Shown here in pieces: positions 49,220 to 58,003 of a stretch of 64,000 nt of DNA. The DNA is from Thiohalophilus sp. (lineage in GTDB: Bacteria > Pseudomonadota > Gammaproteobacteria > UBA6429 > Thiohalophilaceae). The stretch lies in contig NZ_JAXHLN010000003.1 in assembly GCF_034522235.1 (NCBI RefSeq), forward strand, positions 930,001-994,000. The letters are read 5' to 3'. Under the pieces are notes generated by a model, which saw only the letters and a list, made by a program, of their open reading frames with translations, ran no database searches and was not told where the DNA came from. The translations under genes were made by a program, and so were the position numbers. Numbering within the stretch: position 1 is the stretch's first letter; every line of letters begins with the position of its first letter.

Positions 49220-50218
49220 GTGCGTGGTATGGTTGTATTTGTTCTGGCTCTGATGAGCTTTTCGGTCCTGGCCGAACCGGTCAAGACACCCTACGGCGCG
49301 GTCAGTCTGCCCTTTGAGCTGCACCAGGTGCCGGAGGCGCCGGTGTATTACCTTATCGGCGAGTCGGGCGTGCCCGATTCGGTGAACGAGGGGCATACCT
49401 CTAACGGCGGGTTTGTGGTGACCGACGCGGGCGTGGTGGTGTTTGATGCGCTGGGCACACCGGCGCTGGGCTACCGGATGCTGCAGCGGATCCGCGAGGT
49501 GACCGACAAGCCGGTCACCCACGTGGTGATCAGCCATTACCATGCCGATCATATTTACGGCCTGCAGGCCTTCGACGAGCATGCCGGCAGTCCCGAGGTG
49601 ATCGCCCAGCAACTGGCGCTGGGTTATATCGGCGGCGATCGCGCCAGCCAGGGCGAGGCGGCACAGCGCCGGCTGGAGCAGCGTCGCGAGGCGTTGTTTC
49701 CCTGGGTCGACGAGAATACCTACCTGGTGGCGCCGGATACGACTTTTGAAAAAGACTATACCTTCGAGCAGGGCGGGCTGACCTTCGAAGTGCGGCACAT
49801 GGGGCCGGCGCATGCACCGGGCGACAGCATCATGCTGGTCAAAGAGCTGGGCGTGCTGTTCAGTGGTGATGTGATCTACAAGGGGCGGATTCCCTTTCTG
49901 GACAGCCCGGATACGGATATCGAGCGCTGGCTGCAGGGGCTGGCCTATCTCGACAAGATGTACCCGACCCCGCGCTTTATCATTCCCGGGCATGGTGATG
50001 CCTCCGACGATGTGCATGAGGCGATCAGCTTTACCCAGGGCTATCTGAAATACGTGCGCCGGAAAATGGGCGCGGCGGCGGGGAATTTTGTCCCGTTTGA
50101 CGAGGCGTATCGCAATACAGACTGGTCACAGTACGAAGACATGCCGGCTTTTGATGCCAGTAACCGGGGTAATGCCTATCGCATTTACCTGGAAATGGAA
50201 ACGGCGTCCTTTAATTAA
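49220..50218 (+). CDS. exported metallo-beta-lactamase-fold hydrolase
   Basis: 332 residues from GTG at 49220, chosen because AAGGGA lies about nine bases upstream and a signal peptide (MVVFVLALMSFSVLAEP) follows at once; the frame is open further upstream to 49142. The zinc-binding HxHxDH is SHYHADHIYG, with further ligand motifs HAPGDS, LFSGDVIY and PGHGDAS. Domain order fits the SoxH or quinoprotein-associated periplasmic MBL group. The substrate is unknown. It stands alone, with a gene remnant after it. Confidence 0.88.
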   Translation: MRGMVVFVLALMSFSVLAEPVKTPYGAVSLPFELHQVPEAPVYYLIGESGVPDSVNEGHTSNGGFVVTDAGVVVFDALGTPALGYRMLQRIREVTDKPVTHVVISHYHADHIYGLQAFDEHAGSPEVIAQQLALGYIGGDRASQGEAAQRRLEQRREALFPWVDENTYLVAPDTTFEKDYTFEQGGLTFEVRHMGPAHAPGDSIMLVKELGVLFSGDVIYKGRIPFLDSPDTDIERWLQGLAYLDKMYPTPRFIIPGHGDASDDVHEAISFTQGYLKYVRRKMGAAAGNFVPFDEAYRNTDWSQYEDMPAFDASNRGNAYRIYLEMETASFN

Positions 50219-50229
50219 ACCTTTGCAAA

Positions 50230-50427
50230 TCACCGCCTCTGCTGGAGACGCTCAAGCAGACCGTCAGTGCCTGTAATGAACAATATATCACCCGTATTGA
50301 GGATGAAGCGCGTGCGGCCGCCAATGCCCATGCGACACCGGGTGACGAAGGCGAACAGGGGCGCCTGAACCGGATTATTGCCGGCCTGAATGACTTCTAC
50401 GTGCTGGCATCGGTGCTTAACCGCTGA
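50230..50427 (+). pseudogene. start-less 3' gene remnant
   Basis: Frame 1 encodes 65 residues that look like real protein (PLLETLKQTVSACNEQYITR, then IEDEARAAANAHATPGDEGE and NRIIAGLNDFYVLASVLNR) and ends at TGA 50425. There is no ATG, GTG or TTG start in frame after the stop at 50212. The predicted structure is helical. It overlaps the convergent PII-like gene by 11 bases. Probably the tail of a gene lost by deletion; I cannot name the family. Confidence 0.45.
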
Positions 50428-50743
50428 ATTTCACCAGCCGTGTCACCTGAATGTCGGAGATAAACACCACGCCCGAATGCTCGTTGTAGAAGGGCGACAG
50501 GCCTTCGAGTATCGGCTTGACCCGCTCCTCGGGTACTGCGGCGATGATCATGATCAGCACGTCATCCTCGTTAAACATGAGATGGCCTTCATGAAAACCG
50601 TGGCTGCCTTTGCCGGAGAGGTTGTTGATAATGGTGTAGCCCTTGACGCCGGCCCGATCCAGCACGTCGGTGGCAAAGCTCTGGTGTTCGCCGCCCAGGA
50701 TGATCTCGAGTTTTTTCAACGGACTGAAGTTCAGGTTTTTCAT
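50417..50743 (-). CDS. PII-like signalling protein of the DAB operon
   Basis: 108 residues with the PII (GlnB-like) ferredoxin fold order: KKLEIILGGEHQSFATDVLDRAGVKGYTIINNLSGKG, a shortened T-loop with GSHGFHEGH, then VLIMIIAAVPEERVKPILEGL and a last strand VVFISDIQVTRLVKF. The GlnB T-loop tyrosine and its QKGH block are absent, so it belongs to a divergent PII-like group. It begins inside the dabA stop (ATGA). Given that position it may sense adenyl nucleotides or bicarbonate and regulate the transporter; that is inference. Confidence 0.82.
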   Translation of the reverse strand: MKNLNFSPLKKLEIILGGEHQSFATDVLDRAGVKGYTIINNLSGKGSHGFHEGHLMFNEDDVLIMIIAAVPEERVKPILEGLSPFYNEHSGVVFISDIQVTRLVKFSG

Positions 50744-53700
50744 GATGCAGTGGACTCCGTGGGTTGTTCCTGCTGACTGTCGCCAGTTAACGACCGGCGC
50801 TGCCAGGCGTTGTGGTCGTAGATATGGGCCGTGTTCTGTTCCGGGTCGATGATCACAATGCGCACCCAGCCGTTACGCACCAGGTTCTTGACCGTGGCCA
50901 CTTCCTCGATGGCCTGACGGGCATGTTCGTAGGGCGCCTCGATGACGGTGATCAGCCGGATCGGCTGATGATAGGGCTGTCCCTGATCGAGCACGGTCTG
51001 GGCTGGCAGGCCGGTGCGCAGATCGCTGAGGTTGCCGGTCATCACGCCGAAGCGTCCGGCCACGTTGTGATAGACCTTGCTGCCGCTGCCGAAGCGTTCG
51101 TTATCCACGCTGGAAAAATAGTGTTCCATGTTGATCCACTGGCCGACCACCAGCGGGCCGGTGAGGATGCTCTCCAGCAGACGCCGTTTGGGATCGGCGC
51201 GGTAATCATAGGAATGCAAAAACGCACGGCCTTCCAGTGACAGGTGTTGGGTCAGGTTGCGGCGGCCGATGATGAAATAGGCGTTGCCGGACAGGCCCCA
51301 TTCCGGGCGCACCTGTGACCAGTCCATGGCATTGCGTCGGGCATGGTGATTGGCCTCGGCCGGGTCGCATTGACCCGGCGTCAGTTGCAGTTCGGGGAGC
51401 CGTTCCCGGGCACACAGCCGCGAGGCGCCGGTCAGACCGCTGCGCAGGCGATCGAGATAGACCACATGCGAGGACGGCAGCCGATCGAGATCGAACAGTT
51501 TGATCTCATCGGTGGTGGTGTCGTGCAGGGCCGGCAGGAACCAGGCATCGTCGGGAATATCGATCCCCCGGGCACGCAGGCGCTGGCGGACCTGGGACTT
51601 GTTGGCCATCTGGGCCAGCGCGCGGGCATTGACTATGCCCTGATTGCCGCCACAGGCGCCACAATCGAGCGCCGACTCATAAGGGTTATTCTCAGACGTG
51701 CTGCCGTGGCCAACCAGCAGGATAAAGCGTGAGAACGTCCGGTTCAGGCCGATCGAGTGCAGCGCCTGGCTGACAAAGTTGGTCTGCTCCTCGAGGCTGA
51801 AACCGATCCGCCCCAGCTGTTCCCTTTGCAGTTGCGCGAAGGCCGGTTCAATCCGGTAGACAGAGCGCAGGCGCTGGATAAAGGCCTGTTCGGCTTCTTG
51901 AGTCAGGCCCAGTGCTTCGCGCACTGCCGGGGCCTGTGCGACATGGCCCAGGGCGGCTTCACGCAGTTCGCGGACCATGGCGTCGGTAATCGCTTCGGGC
52001 TCGAGCTCGAACTCCTGTTCCACCGCCTTGGCCACGACCGCCCGTTGCACGGCGCGAACGATGGAGTCGGCCTGCTCGCGATCCAGCTTGTCGAGCAGCA
52101 GATGCGTCGGGGGCTTGTCGCGGTACAGGTGCTGGCGCCAGCGGGTGTAGCTTTGCGGCATGAATGTTTTGCCGATCATGTCGAAGCCGAACAACATGCC
52201 GATAGCCTCGACGGTGACATACGGGGTGAGGACCGATTCTTTCAGTTCGTGCAGCACCTTCTCCAGCGCGGTGGTGGCGGCCACATCCTCCGGTTCCGTG
52301 GCGGTCATTTCCAGGACCAGGTTTTTCGGTTTGAGCAAGACCGGACACAAATGGATCTCGCTGCCCTTGCCCAGTTCCATGAAGCTGATGGGAATGCCGA
52401 AGAAACCGGCGATGCCGAAGGTCTGGTAATCCCCCGCGCTTTCCAGGTGACGGCGAATCCGCTCGGAGCGGGTGTCGATGCAAAACAGGGCCTGGGCAAA
52501 GGGGCGTTTGTCGCGCGGGGCCGGCGGGGTCAGATTGACGTCCCGCAAGATATTTTCCATGGCATGGGCCTCCATTGCGCGCAGCCAGAGCATGCCTTCC
52601 TCGCCTTCGAACTGTTGCAGCAGCAGCATCAGCCCGCCCAGTTGCCCGGGTGTTATGGCTTCGAGTGCGGCGGTCGCGTCGGCGCTTGCATCGGATCTGG
52701 CATTGGATCTGGCGGCCAGCTGACGCAGGCGGGTGGCCTGGTCTTCGGCGTCGTGGCGGCGTTTGGCACGCACATAGTCATCAAAGCATTTTTCAATGGC
52801 GGCCGCGCGCCCGCGGGCCAGGGTTTGCTCCACGCGTCGGGCATAGGCCGGCAGTATCGCGCCGCTGTTTAATTCATGGCGTAGCCAGGTCTCCCGGGGC
52901 CGGGTTTGAATGAGGCTTTCCAGCGCGGCCCGATCGGTGGCGATCTGCTGGCGACCGCGTTCGGCGAGCAGAGCGAGGGCCAGGGTCAGGCGTATCGCCA
53001 GAAAATCGACCAGGTCGGCGGGATAACGTTGACTCCAGTAATAATGCTTGGCGTTGGCCCGCCAGCGGATGAAGCCGGCCCAGCCGTGCAGGCGGGATAA
53101 TTCGCGGGAGAAACAGCTGACCCATTTATCCTCGGGAATACCCAGCTCACTCATCACCGAGGCAATCACGCCTTCGGGGTGCGGTTCATTTTCCAGAATC
53201 CGCTCGATATGCAGGCCGCGCATAAACAGCCGGGCGTTGCGCAGGGCCAGCTCGCGCCAGGCGCTGAACAGACCATTTTTGCGACCGGGCATGTGCCAGA
53301 CAGACTGGCCCTCGTCGAAGAAATCGAGACAGCTTTTGATCACCAGCTCATCCAGCTCGGCGCCGATCCCGGTGCCATAGAGCCGGTCCACCGCTTCATA
53401 TAAAGGACAGGTGTCCAGCAAAGTTTCATGCAGCGTCGCCGTCAGGGTGTCGGGATCGACCGTCGCTTCGGGTTGCTCTGTTCGCTGGATAACGGCATAC
53501 ACATCGTTCGCGTCGGCCAAAGACGTGACCCGCATGACCGGTTGGTCGGTCCGGGTAAGTAATGTCATTAACCAGTGCGACAGATCGATGCCGGTGATTG
53601 CCGGCTGCTGCGCCAGAAAGTCATCGATCCCGGCTGCCAGCGCGGCATGCTCCACTTTGTTTTGCGTCAGATAACGCTGGTATTCCCGCCGGGACAAAAA

Positions 53701-53880
53701 GCCCCGCCCATGAAACAGTTGCGCGCCGGTTTCCACGGCTTCGGGAAAGGGGAGATGTTCCAGGCCGTGCAGCGGGTTATGGTGAATGAACGAACGCATG
53801 GGCCAGAAAAACGGAATGGGTTCGCCGGCCACGTAGATCATGGTGCGAATTTTAAGCTGTTGTCCCAATGGCAATGTCAT
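50740..53880 (-). CDS. dabA: inorganic carbon transporter subunit DabA (DUF2309)
   Basis: 1046-residue cytoplasmic/peripheral subunit of the DAB pump, thought to act as a vectorial carbonic anhydrase hydrating CO2 to bicarbonate. The beta-carbonic-anhydrase-like zinc residues are visible: Cys467 and Asp469 in FCIDTRSER, His725 in VGHGSTSENN and Cys740 in ALDCGACGG. The 2- and 15-residue spacings match those known from Halothiobacillus DabA (C351, D353, H524, C539). It overlaps the next upstream gene by four bases and the downstream PII-like gene by four bases. Confidence 0.95.
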   Translation of the reverse strand: MTLPLGQQLKIRTMIYVAGEPIPFFWPMRSFIHHNPLHGLEHLPFPEAVETGAQLFHGRGFLSRREYQRYLTQNKVEHAALAAGIDDFLAQQPAITGIDLSHWLMTLLTRTDQPVMRVTSLADANDVYAVIQRTEQPEATVDPDTLTATLHETLLDTCPLYEAVDRLYGTGIGAELDELVIKSCLDFFDEGQSVWHMPGRKNGLFSAWRELALRNARLFMRGLHIERILENEPHPEGVIASVMSELGIPEDKWVSCFSRELSRLHGWAGFIRWRANAKHYYWSQRYPADLVDFLAIRLTLALALLAERGRQQIATDRAALESLIQTRPRETWLRHELNSGAILPAYARRVEQTLARGRAAAIEKCFDDYVRAKRRHDAEDQATRLRQLAARSNARSDASADATAALEAITPGQLGGLMLLLQQFEGEEGMLWLRAMEAHAMENILRDVNLTPPAPRDKRPFAQALFCIDTRSERIRRHLESAGDYQTFGIAGFFGIPISFMELGKGSEIHLCPVLLKPKNLVLEMTATEPEDVAATTALEKVLHELKESVLTPYVTVEAIGMLFGFDMIGKTFMPQSYTRWRQHLYRDKPPTHLLLDKLDREQADSIVRAVQRAVVAKAVEQEFELEPEAITDAMVRELREAALGHVAQAPAVREALGLTQEAEQAFIQRLRSVYRIEPAFAQLQREQLGRIGFSLEEQTNFVSQALHSIGLNRTFSRFILLVGHGSTSENNPYESALDCGACGGNQGIVNARALAQMANKSQVRQRLRARGIDIPDDAWFLPALHDTTTDEIKLFDLDRLPSSHVVYLDRLRSGLTGASRLCARERLPELQLTPGQCDPAEANHHARRNAMDWSQVRPEWGLSGNAYFIIGRRNLTQHLSLEGRAFLHSYDYRADPKRRLLESILTGPLVVGQWINMEHYFSSVDNERFGSGSKVYHNVAGRFGVMTGNLSDLRTGLPAQTVLDQGQPYHQPIRLITVIEAPYEHARQAIEEVATVKNLVRNGWVRIVIIDPEQNTAHIYDHNAWQRRSLTGDSQQEQPTESTAS

Positions 53881-54635
53881 GACAGGACTCCGATGCCGTA
53901 CAGCCCGCTCACCATCAGCAGGGTTAATGCCAGCGCATAAGCCCCGGTGGTGAAGCGATTCAGATCAATCACTTCATCGTCGCCCGCCGGGCCGACAATT
54001 AATCCCTGCAACAGGCGCGCGCCCGCCCAGCTCCACAATAACCAGACAAGGACGACAGCGACGGCCACAAGCGGCGTGACCGCGACAGCTTGTACCAGGG
54101 TGGCGAGCATGATGAAGAACGTCGGGAACAGCGGTGTGGCGATAATCGCCAGCACCACCAGCACGAGTATCGTGCTGAAGCGGGGAATCGATTCAGCCAG
54201 CCCGCCGTAAAGGCCGGTATAGGCGGCGCCAAAGCGGCGTTCCAGTCCCGCGCCGAGCAGTGCCAGCAAAACCAGGGGCGCACTGAAGCCCAGCGCAAAA
54301 AGATGCAACTCCAGCGCCGGGACATCACCCTGGGCCGCAATCCACAGCAAGGCCCAGGCCGAAGTGGCCAGAAACCCGCTCCACTGCCCCACATCGCGCA
54401 GGGCCAGGGTGCGCAAGGCATACAGGGCAGCGGTGAACAGGGCCAGCGGGACTATCCAGTTTGGCAGGGGACTGTCCAGGGTCTGCAACAGGGTCAGGCC
54501 GATCTGTGGCCAGAGCAGCAACAACACAATGCGCAACAGGGCAGAACGGCTTCGACCCAGCATAAAGTTGAAGCCCACGCTCAGCGGGAACAACGGCAGA
54601 AAAATGCCGATCAGCAGATAGGATCCTGTCTGCAT
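53877..54635 (-). CDS. extra membrane subunit of the DAB operon
   Basis: 252 residues, about seven hydrophobic helices (near 5-27, 32-48, 60-75, 85-102, 108-128, 145-180, 185-205, 225-248), almost no large soluble part. The AESIPRFSTILVLVVLAIIATPLFPTFFIML region resembles the C-terminal part of NuoM/NuoN-like proton-translocating subunits. It lies one base after dabB and overlaps dabA by four bases, so it is very probably part of the same complex. I have no established name for it. Confidence 0.8.
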   Translation of the reverse strand: MQTGSYLLIGIFLPLFPLSVGFNFMLGRSRSALLRIVLLLLWPQIGLTLLQTLDSPLPNWIVPLALFTAALYALRTLALRDVGQWSGFLATSAWALLWIAAQGDVPALELHLFALGFSAPLVLLALLGAGLERRFGAAYTGLYGGLAESIPRFSTILVLVVLAIIATPLFPTFFIMLATLVQAVAVTPLVAVAVVLVWLLWSWAGARLLQGLIVGPAGDDEVIDLNRFTTGAYALALTLLMVSGLYGIGVLS

Positions 54636-54636
54636 C

Positions 54637-56316
54637 TCAGATCCACCTCAACCAGAGATTGAGCCGTCCCGCGAAGGCCAGCAGGGCCCGGCTGAATCGG
54701 GTATAGAGATCGGTGAGATAAAACTCGCGCGAGATCAATGCATAGACTGACAACCACAGCTGGCGGCGGTATTGGCTTTTGTGGTTGCCGTTTTGATCGG
54801 TGAAGCTGATGATGATCCAGCCAAAAATGATGACCAGGGCAATCAATCCCATCAGCAGATCGAACCAGAACAGATCAAAATCGGCCGCCGCATAGATTTG
54901 TTCGCGAAATACCGGATCGGGATACAAAAACAGATCGAAAGCGTGACTGATCAAGGTGTAGCCGAGTACGACCACAGCGAAGGAGAAGATACTCAGCGTA
55001 ATCAGCCGGCGCAGATTCCGGGTCCGCATCCGGTAAGTGGTGAAGATCAGTTGCGCCCCGGTGATCCAGCCGAAGAACAGCAACACGATGGCGCTTTGTT
55101 TCTGGAAATAATCTTCCGCAACCAGCCAGTGGGCGGCCACCAGAATCGCGATCGGGACCGCCAGGGTAATGGCGGCCATCAGCCGCCAGGGCAAGCGCTG
55201 TCGCACCGGACGGCGTTCCACCACGAAGGTATACAGATCGTCCTTGGGCACGCCATCATCCTTGCGCGCGGCGTTGATGATGCTGCCGGCGCCCAGAAAC
55301 AGCGTGCCCTTGAACAGCCCGTGGGCAATCAGATGATAAATGGCCAGCGAGAACGCGCCGATGCCGCATTCCATGATCATAAAGCCCATCTGGCCCATGG
55401 TGGAGTAACCCAGGGACTTTTTGATGTCGTTCTGGGTCAGCATCAGGATTGAGCCAATCACGGCGGTGAACAGACCCACAATGAACACCCAGTGCAACAC
55501 GCCGGAACTGTGCACGAACACCGGCGCAAAGCGATTGATCAAAAAGCCCCCGGCATTAACGATGCCCGCGTGCATCAATGCCGAGACCGGCGTCGGCCCG
55601 GACATGGAATAGGGCAGCCAGGTGTGCAGCAGAAACTGCGCCGAGCGGGCAAAGGCGGCCAAAGCGATGAGCGCCGCGACCACATCCATTAATGGCCAGC
55701 CCAGCACCTGGTGCGCGCCCGGATCGGTACTGATTTGCTCGAAAATCGCCGGCAACGAGCCGGTGCCGTAGGCCTGGTAGAGCAACACCGCGGCAATGAG
55801 TAATGGTAAGTCGCCGATGCGGTAGGTGATCTTGGTCCAGAAGGCATAGCGATAGGCTGAAACATCCCGGGTATTCTGACCGAGCAGAAAATAGAGCAGG
55901 ACCCCGACCAGCTGCCAGGCAATGAGCAGAGTCAGCAGATCGCCGGCGAACACCATCACCAGCAGGGTGGCGGTCATCAGATCGAGCAGCACGAAGAAGC
56001 GGCTGTAACCGATCTCTTCGGCCATGTAACGCAGGGAATAGACATGCACGACCAGACTGATACCGGCAATGACCACGGCCATCAGGGTGCTCAGCGGTTC
56101 GAGTAACAACAGCGCACCGGAACCGAACAGGCTGACGGTTTTCGGACCGTGCCCGGCAAGGACCAGCCACAGGGCGGCGACGGAGATGCCAAAGGTGAGT
56201 ACCGTACCGATCATACTCAGGTGTGCGACGCGCCGTCCCATTCGCGGGCCCAGCAGATGCGTCAGCAAGGCCGAGAGGATCGGTACCCCCGCTATCAGTA
56301 CGATGATCTGTTCCAT
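54637..56316 (-). CDS. dabB: proton-conducting membrane subunit DabB (NuoL-like)
   Basis: 559 residues from the ATG at 56316 (GGTGAG seven bases upstream; a GTG at 56328 is also possible). It is polytopic with 14 or so helices and the antiporter-family core: the GVLLYFLLGQNTRD region, HTWLPYSMSGPTPVSALMHAGIVNAGGFLINRF, and LTQNDIKKSLGYSTMGQMGFM. It is homologous to complex I subunit L but no other nuo gene is here. In known systems it couples cation gradient to CO2 hydration by DabA. Confidence 0.94.
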   Translation of the reverse strand: MEQIIVLIAGVPILSALLTHLLGPRMGRRVAHLSMIGTVLTFGISVAALWLVLAGHGPKTVSLFGSGALLLLEPLSTLMAVVIAGISLVVHVYSLRYMAEEIGYSRFFVLLDLMTATLLVMVFAGDLLTLLIAWQLVGVLLYFLLGQNTRDVSAYRYAFWTKITYRIGDLPLLIAAVLLYQAYGTGSLPAIFEQISTDPGAHQVLGWPLMDVVAALIALAAFARSAQFLLHTWLPYSMSGPTPVSALMHAGIVNAGGFLINRFAPVFVHSSGVLHWVFIVGLFTAVIGSILMLTQNDIKKSLGYSTMGQMGFMIMECGIGAFSLAIYHLIAHGLFKGTLFLGAGSIINAARKDDGVPKDDLYTFVVERRPVRQRLPWRLMAAITLAVPIAILVAAHWLVAEDYFQKQSAIVLLFFGWITGAQLIFTTYRMRTRNLRRLITLSIFSFAVVVLGYTLISHAFDLFLYPDPVFREQIYAAADFDLFWFDLLMGLIALVIIFGWIIISFTDQNGNHKSQYRRQLWLSVYALISREFYLTDLYTRFSRALLAFAGRLNLWLRWI

Positions 56317-56462
56317 GCTGTCTCTCACCTGTTACCAGGAAAAGGTTTGCGTCTCGTCTGCAAGGGAAACCCACGAGCCTGCCCTTCCTGTCTGATTGGC
56401 TGATGAACCGCCGCGTCTTTCAGCAGCGGGCTGGGGCTCCCGCCTCACAACTCAGGCAAGTG

Positions 56463-56500
56463 TATCGGTATCACTGATAGGGAAATATCGATATTACAAA
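56463..56500. promoter_or_regulatory. candidate operator upstream of the DAB operon
   Basis: Two clean palindromes lie close together: tatcactgata at 56469-56479 and the perfect 12-base aatatcgatatt at 56484-56495, flanked by a further atcggta/cgata half-site. They are about 150 bases upstream of dabB, the usual spacing for a LysR-type (CbbR/CcmR) or similar dimeric regulator. No regulator gene is adjacent. By-eye call. Confidence 0.4.
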
Positions 56501-56680
56501 TAGGAATGATTGCTTATGAACTATGCTTGTAAAACGTGCAATGCGTGGGGACATCCGCGAGCAGCGGAAGATAGCCGCCGGGTCAAAATATATCTTCCGG
56601 GGGTATATCGGGAAGCCTGTGCCGGATGTGCCAGGGCGTTGGATCACGGCAATACACATTGCCAGATGCCTGTAACCCCA

Positions 56681-56709
56681 TTGATTGTGCAGAAAATAAT
56701 CATTATTCT
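56681..56709 (+). promoter_or_regulatory. candidate sigma-70 promoter of the barrel gene
   Basis: TTGATT (56681-56686) and TATTCT (56704-56709) each match the consensus in four of six positions with a 17-base spacer. The ATG of the outer-membrane barrel gene follows 35 bases after the -10, behind AAGAGA. Confidence 0.38.
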
Positions 56710-56744
56710 CTTGGAAATTCACCAATAAAAACAAGAGATAAACC

Positions 56745-57536
56745 ATGCGCTCATCCGTCACCCCGCTGGCTCTGTTGCCGATCATTGCTGTTCTATCATT
56801 ACCTGCCAATGCCGAACCGGTAACATTGCCGTTGGGGGCAACCGGTATCAAGGGGACGGTCTACCAGGAGCGCGCCTCCTGGGCCAGAGCCAGGGTGGGA
56901 CTGGGGATTGAAACTAACATTATTGACAAGGCGGAATTAAAAGACTTGGATGGTGAGGTTGAGGGAAATATCAGTACTGTCAAAATTGTTTATTCTGTGG
57001 CCAACAGAGTGGATCTTTATGCCAAGTTCGGCGTTGCCAGCGGATTGAAATATAGGGGCAAAAGTCAGGGAGATGATTTCGAGTTTGATTTGAGGGATGA
57101 ATTTGCCTGGGGTGCAGGGATTGCGGCTGTGCTCTATGAAGATGAGAGTGGCTTGTCGATCATCACTGATCTGCAATATCAAACAGTTCAAGGTATCGAT
57201 TATGATGGTATTACCATCAATGATGTATTTTACTCCAGAGACCAGTTAGGAGGGGCAACAGATGCCGAATATACACAATGGCACGCTGCACTTGGTCTTA
57301 GCTACAAGTTCAGTGGTTTTACACCCTATGCCGGAATAAAGTTTGTCGGGTCGGATTATTCGGCAAATGCAACATGGGGAGGTACAACTTATGATGCCGG
57401 TTCAACTGAGAAAGACAGCCTGGTTGGTGCGTTTTTCGGATTGACAATGTTACCGGCCGATCGGCTTGCCATCGATATCCAGGGGCGCGTTGTCGACGAG
57501 GAGGCGTTCAGCGCCAGCCTGACTTTTATGTTCTGA
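56745..57536 (+). CDS. outer-membrane beta-barrel protein
   Basis: 263 residues with a signal peptide ending PANA, followed by alternating hydrophobic strands with aromatic ends (for example RVDLYAKFGVASGLKYRG and QWHAALGLSYKFSGFTPYAGIKF) and the terminal Phe (SASLTFMF) that the BAM complex recognises. Size suggests an eight- to ten-stranded OmpA/OmpW-like barrel. No specific family or ligand is recognised. It is divergent from the DAB operon. Confidence 0.82.
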   Translation: MRSSVTPLALLPIIAVLSLPANAEPVTLPLGATGIKGTVYQERASWARARVGLGIETNIIDKAELKDLDGEVEGNISTVKIVYSVANRVDLYAKFGVASGLKYRGKSQGDDFEFDLRDEFAWGAGIAAVLYEDESGLSIITDLQYQTVQGIDYDGITINDVFYSRDQLGGATDAEYTQWHAALGLSYKFSGFTPYAGIKFVGSDYSANATWGGTTYDAGSTEKDSLVGAFFGLTMLPADRLAIDIQGRVVDEEAFSASLTFMF

Positions 57537-58003
57537 TCCGGTTAGTCTCCACCACGGTCTCCCGGTTTCCCCTGTACCCGGTTTTCGGGTCGCATTGCTG
57601 ACAAAGTATTGTGTCTTCCCGGCTGTGTTCTCAGCCTCTGTCTTGAGTTTTATCCCCCGCCGCACCCGAGAGTATTTCCGAGCGGCCGGTTTTGATTGCG
57701 TTTGCCGGGAATGCTGTCGCAATTAATTTTGTGACAGGTTTCAGGAAATTGGCGGTCAGTCCCATCTGAGTCGTATCTGTGTGCTGCTGACAGCCTGTGG
57801 TGAATGGGTGCTGATTCGTTATTCCGTCATGTCGAGCAAGATTTTCCTATGATATGAAAGGTTATTCTGTGGTTTGTGATTAGGGTTTACCCTTATATTC
57901 GCATGGAAATTAAAGATATATGTTTGCATGTCGAAATAAGTTAGAGAAGGGAGGAATCCTGTCCCGAGCTTATTTCCCGTTTTAGCTACAAAAGGAATGT
58001 CAT
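57537..58003. other. spacer between barrel gene and GGDEF-EAL gene
   Basis: 467 bases without a supported gene. A short hairpin acccg-gtttt-cgggt at 57576-57590 follows the barrel gene but has no T-run. The last 150 bases are AT-rich and probably contain the promoter of the next gene; no riboswitch-like structure was recognised. An AAAGGA ribosome site ends the region at 57991-57996. Confidence 0.5.

Larger units (their letters stand above)
56317..56744. other. divergent control region between dabB and the barrel gene
   Basis: 428 bases. It holds the palindromes at 56463-56500 and a promoter-like pair at 56681-56709. A doubtful 70-residue frame (56516-56728, starting MNYACKTCNAWGH) has two CxxC pairs and an AGGA upstream. 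It overlaps the promoter candidate and ends in an unlikely hydrophobic tail, so I do not annotate it as a gene. Confidence 0.55.

Noticed and set aside
56516-56728. 70-codon frame with two CxxC pairs between dabB and the barrel gene
   Set aside because: Overlaps the best promoter candidate and ends in an implausible hydrophobic tail; kept only as a note in the region entry.
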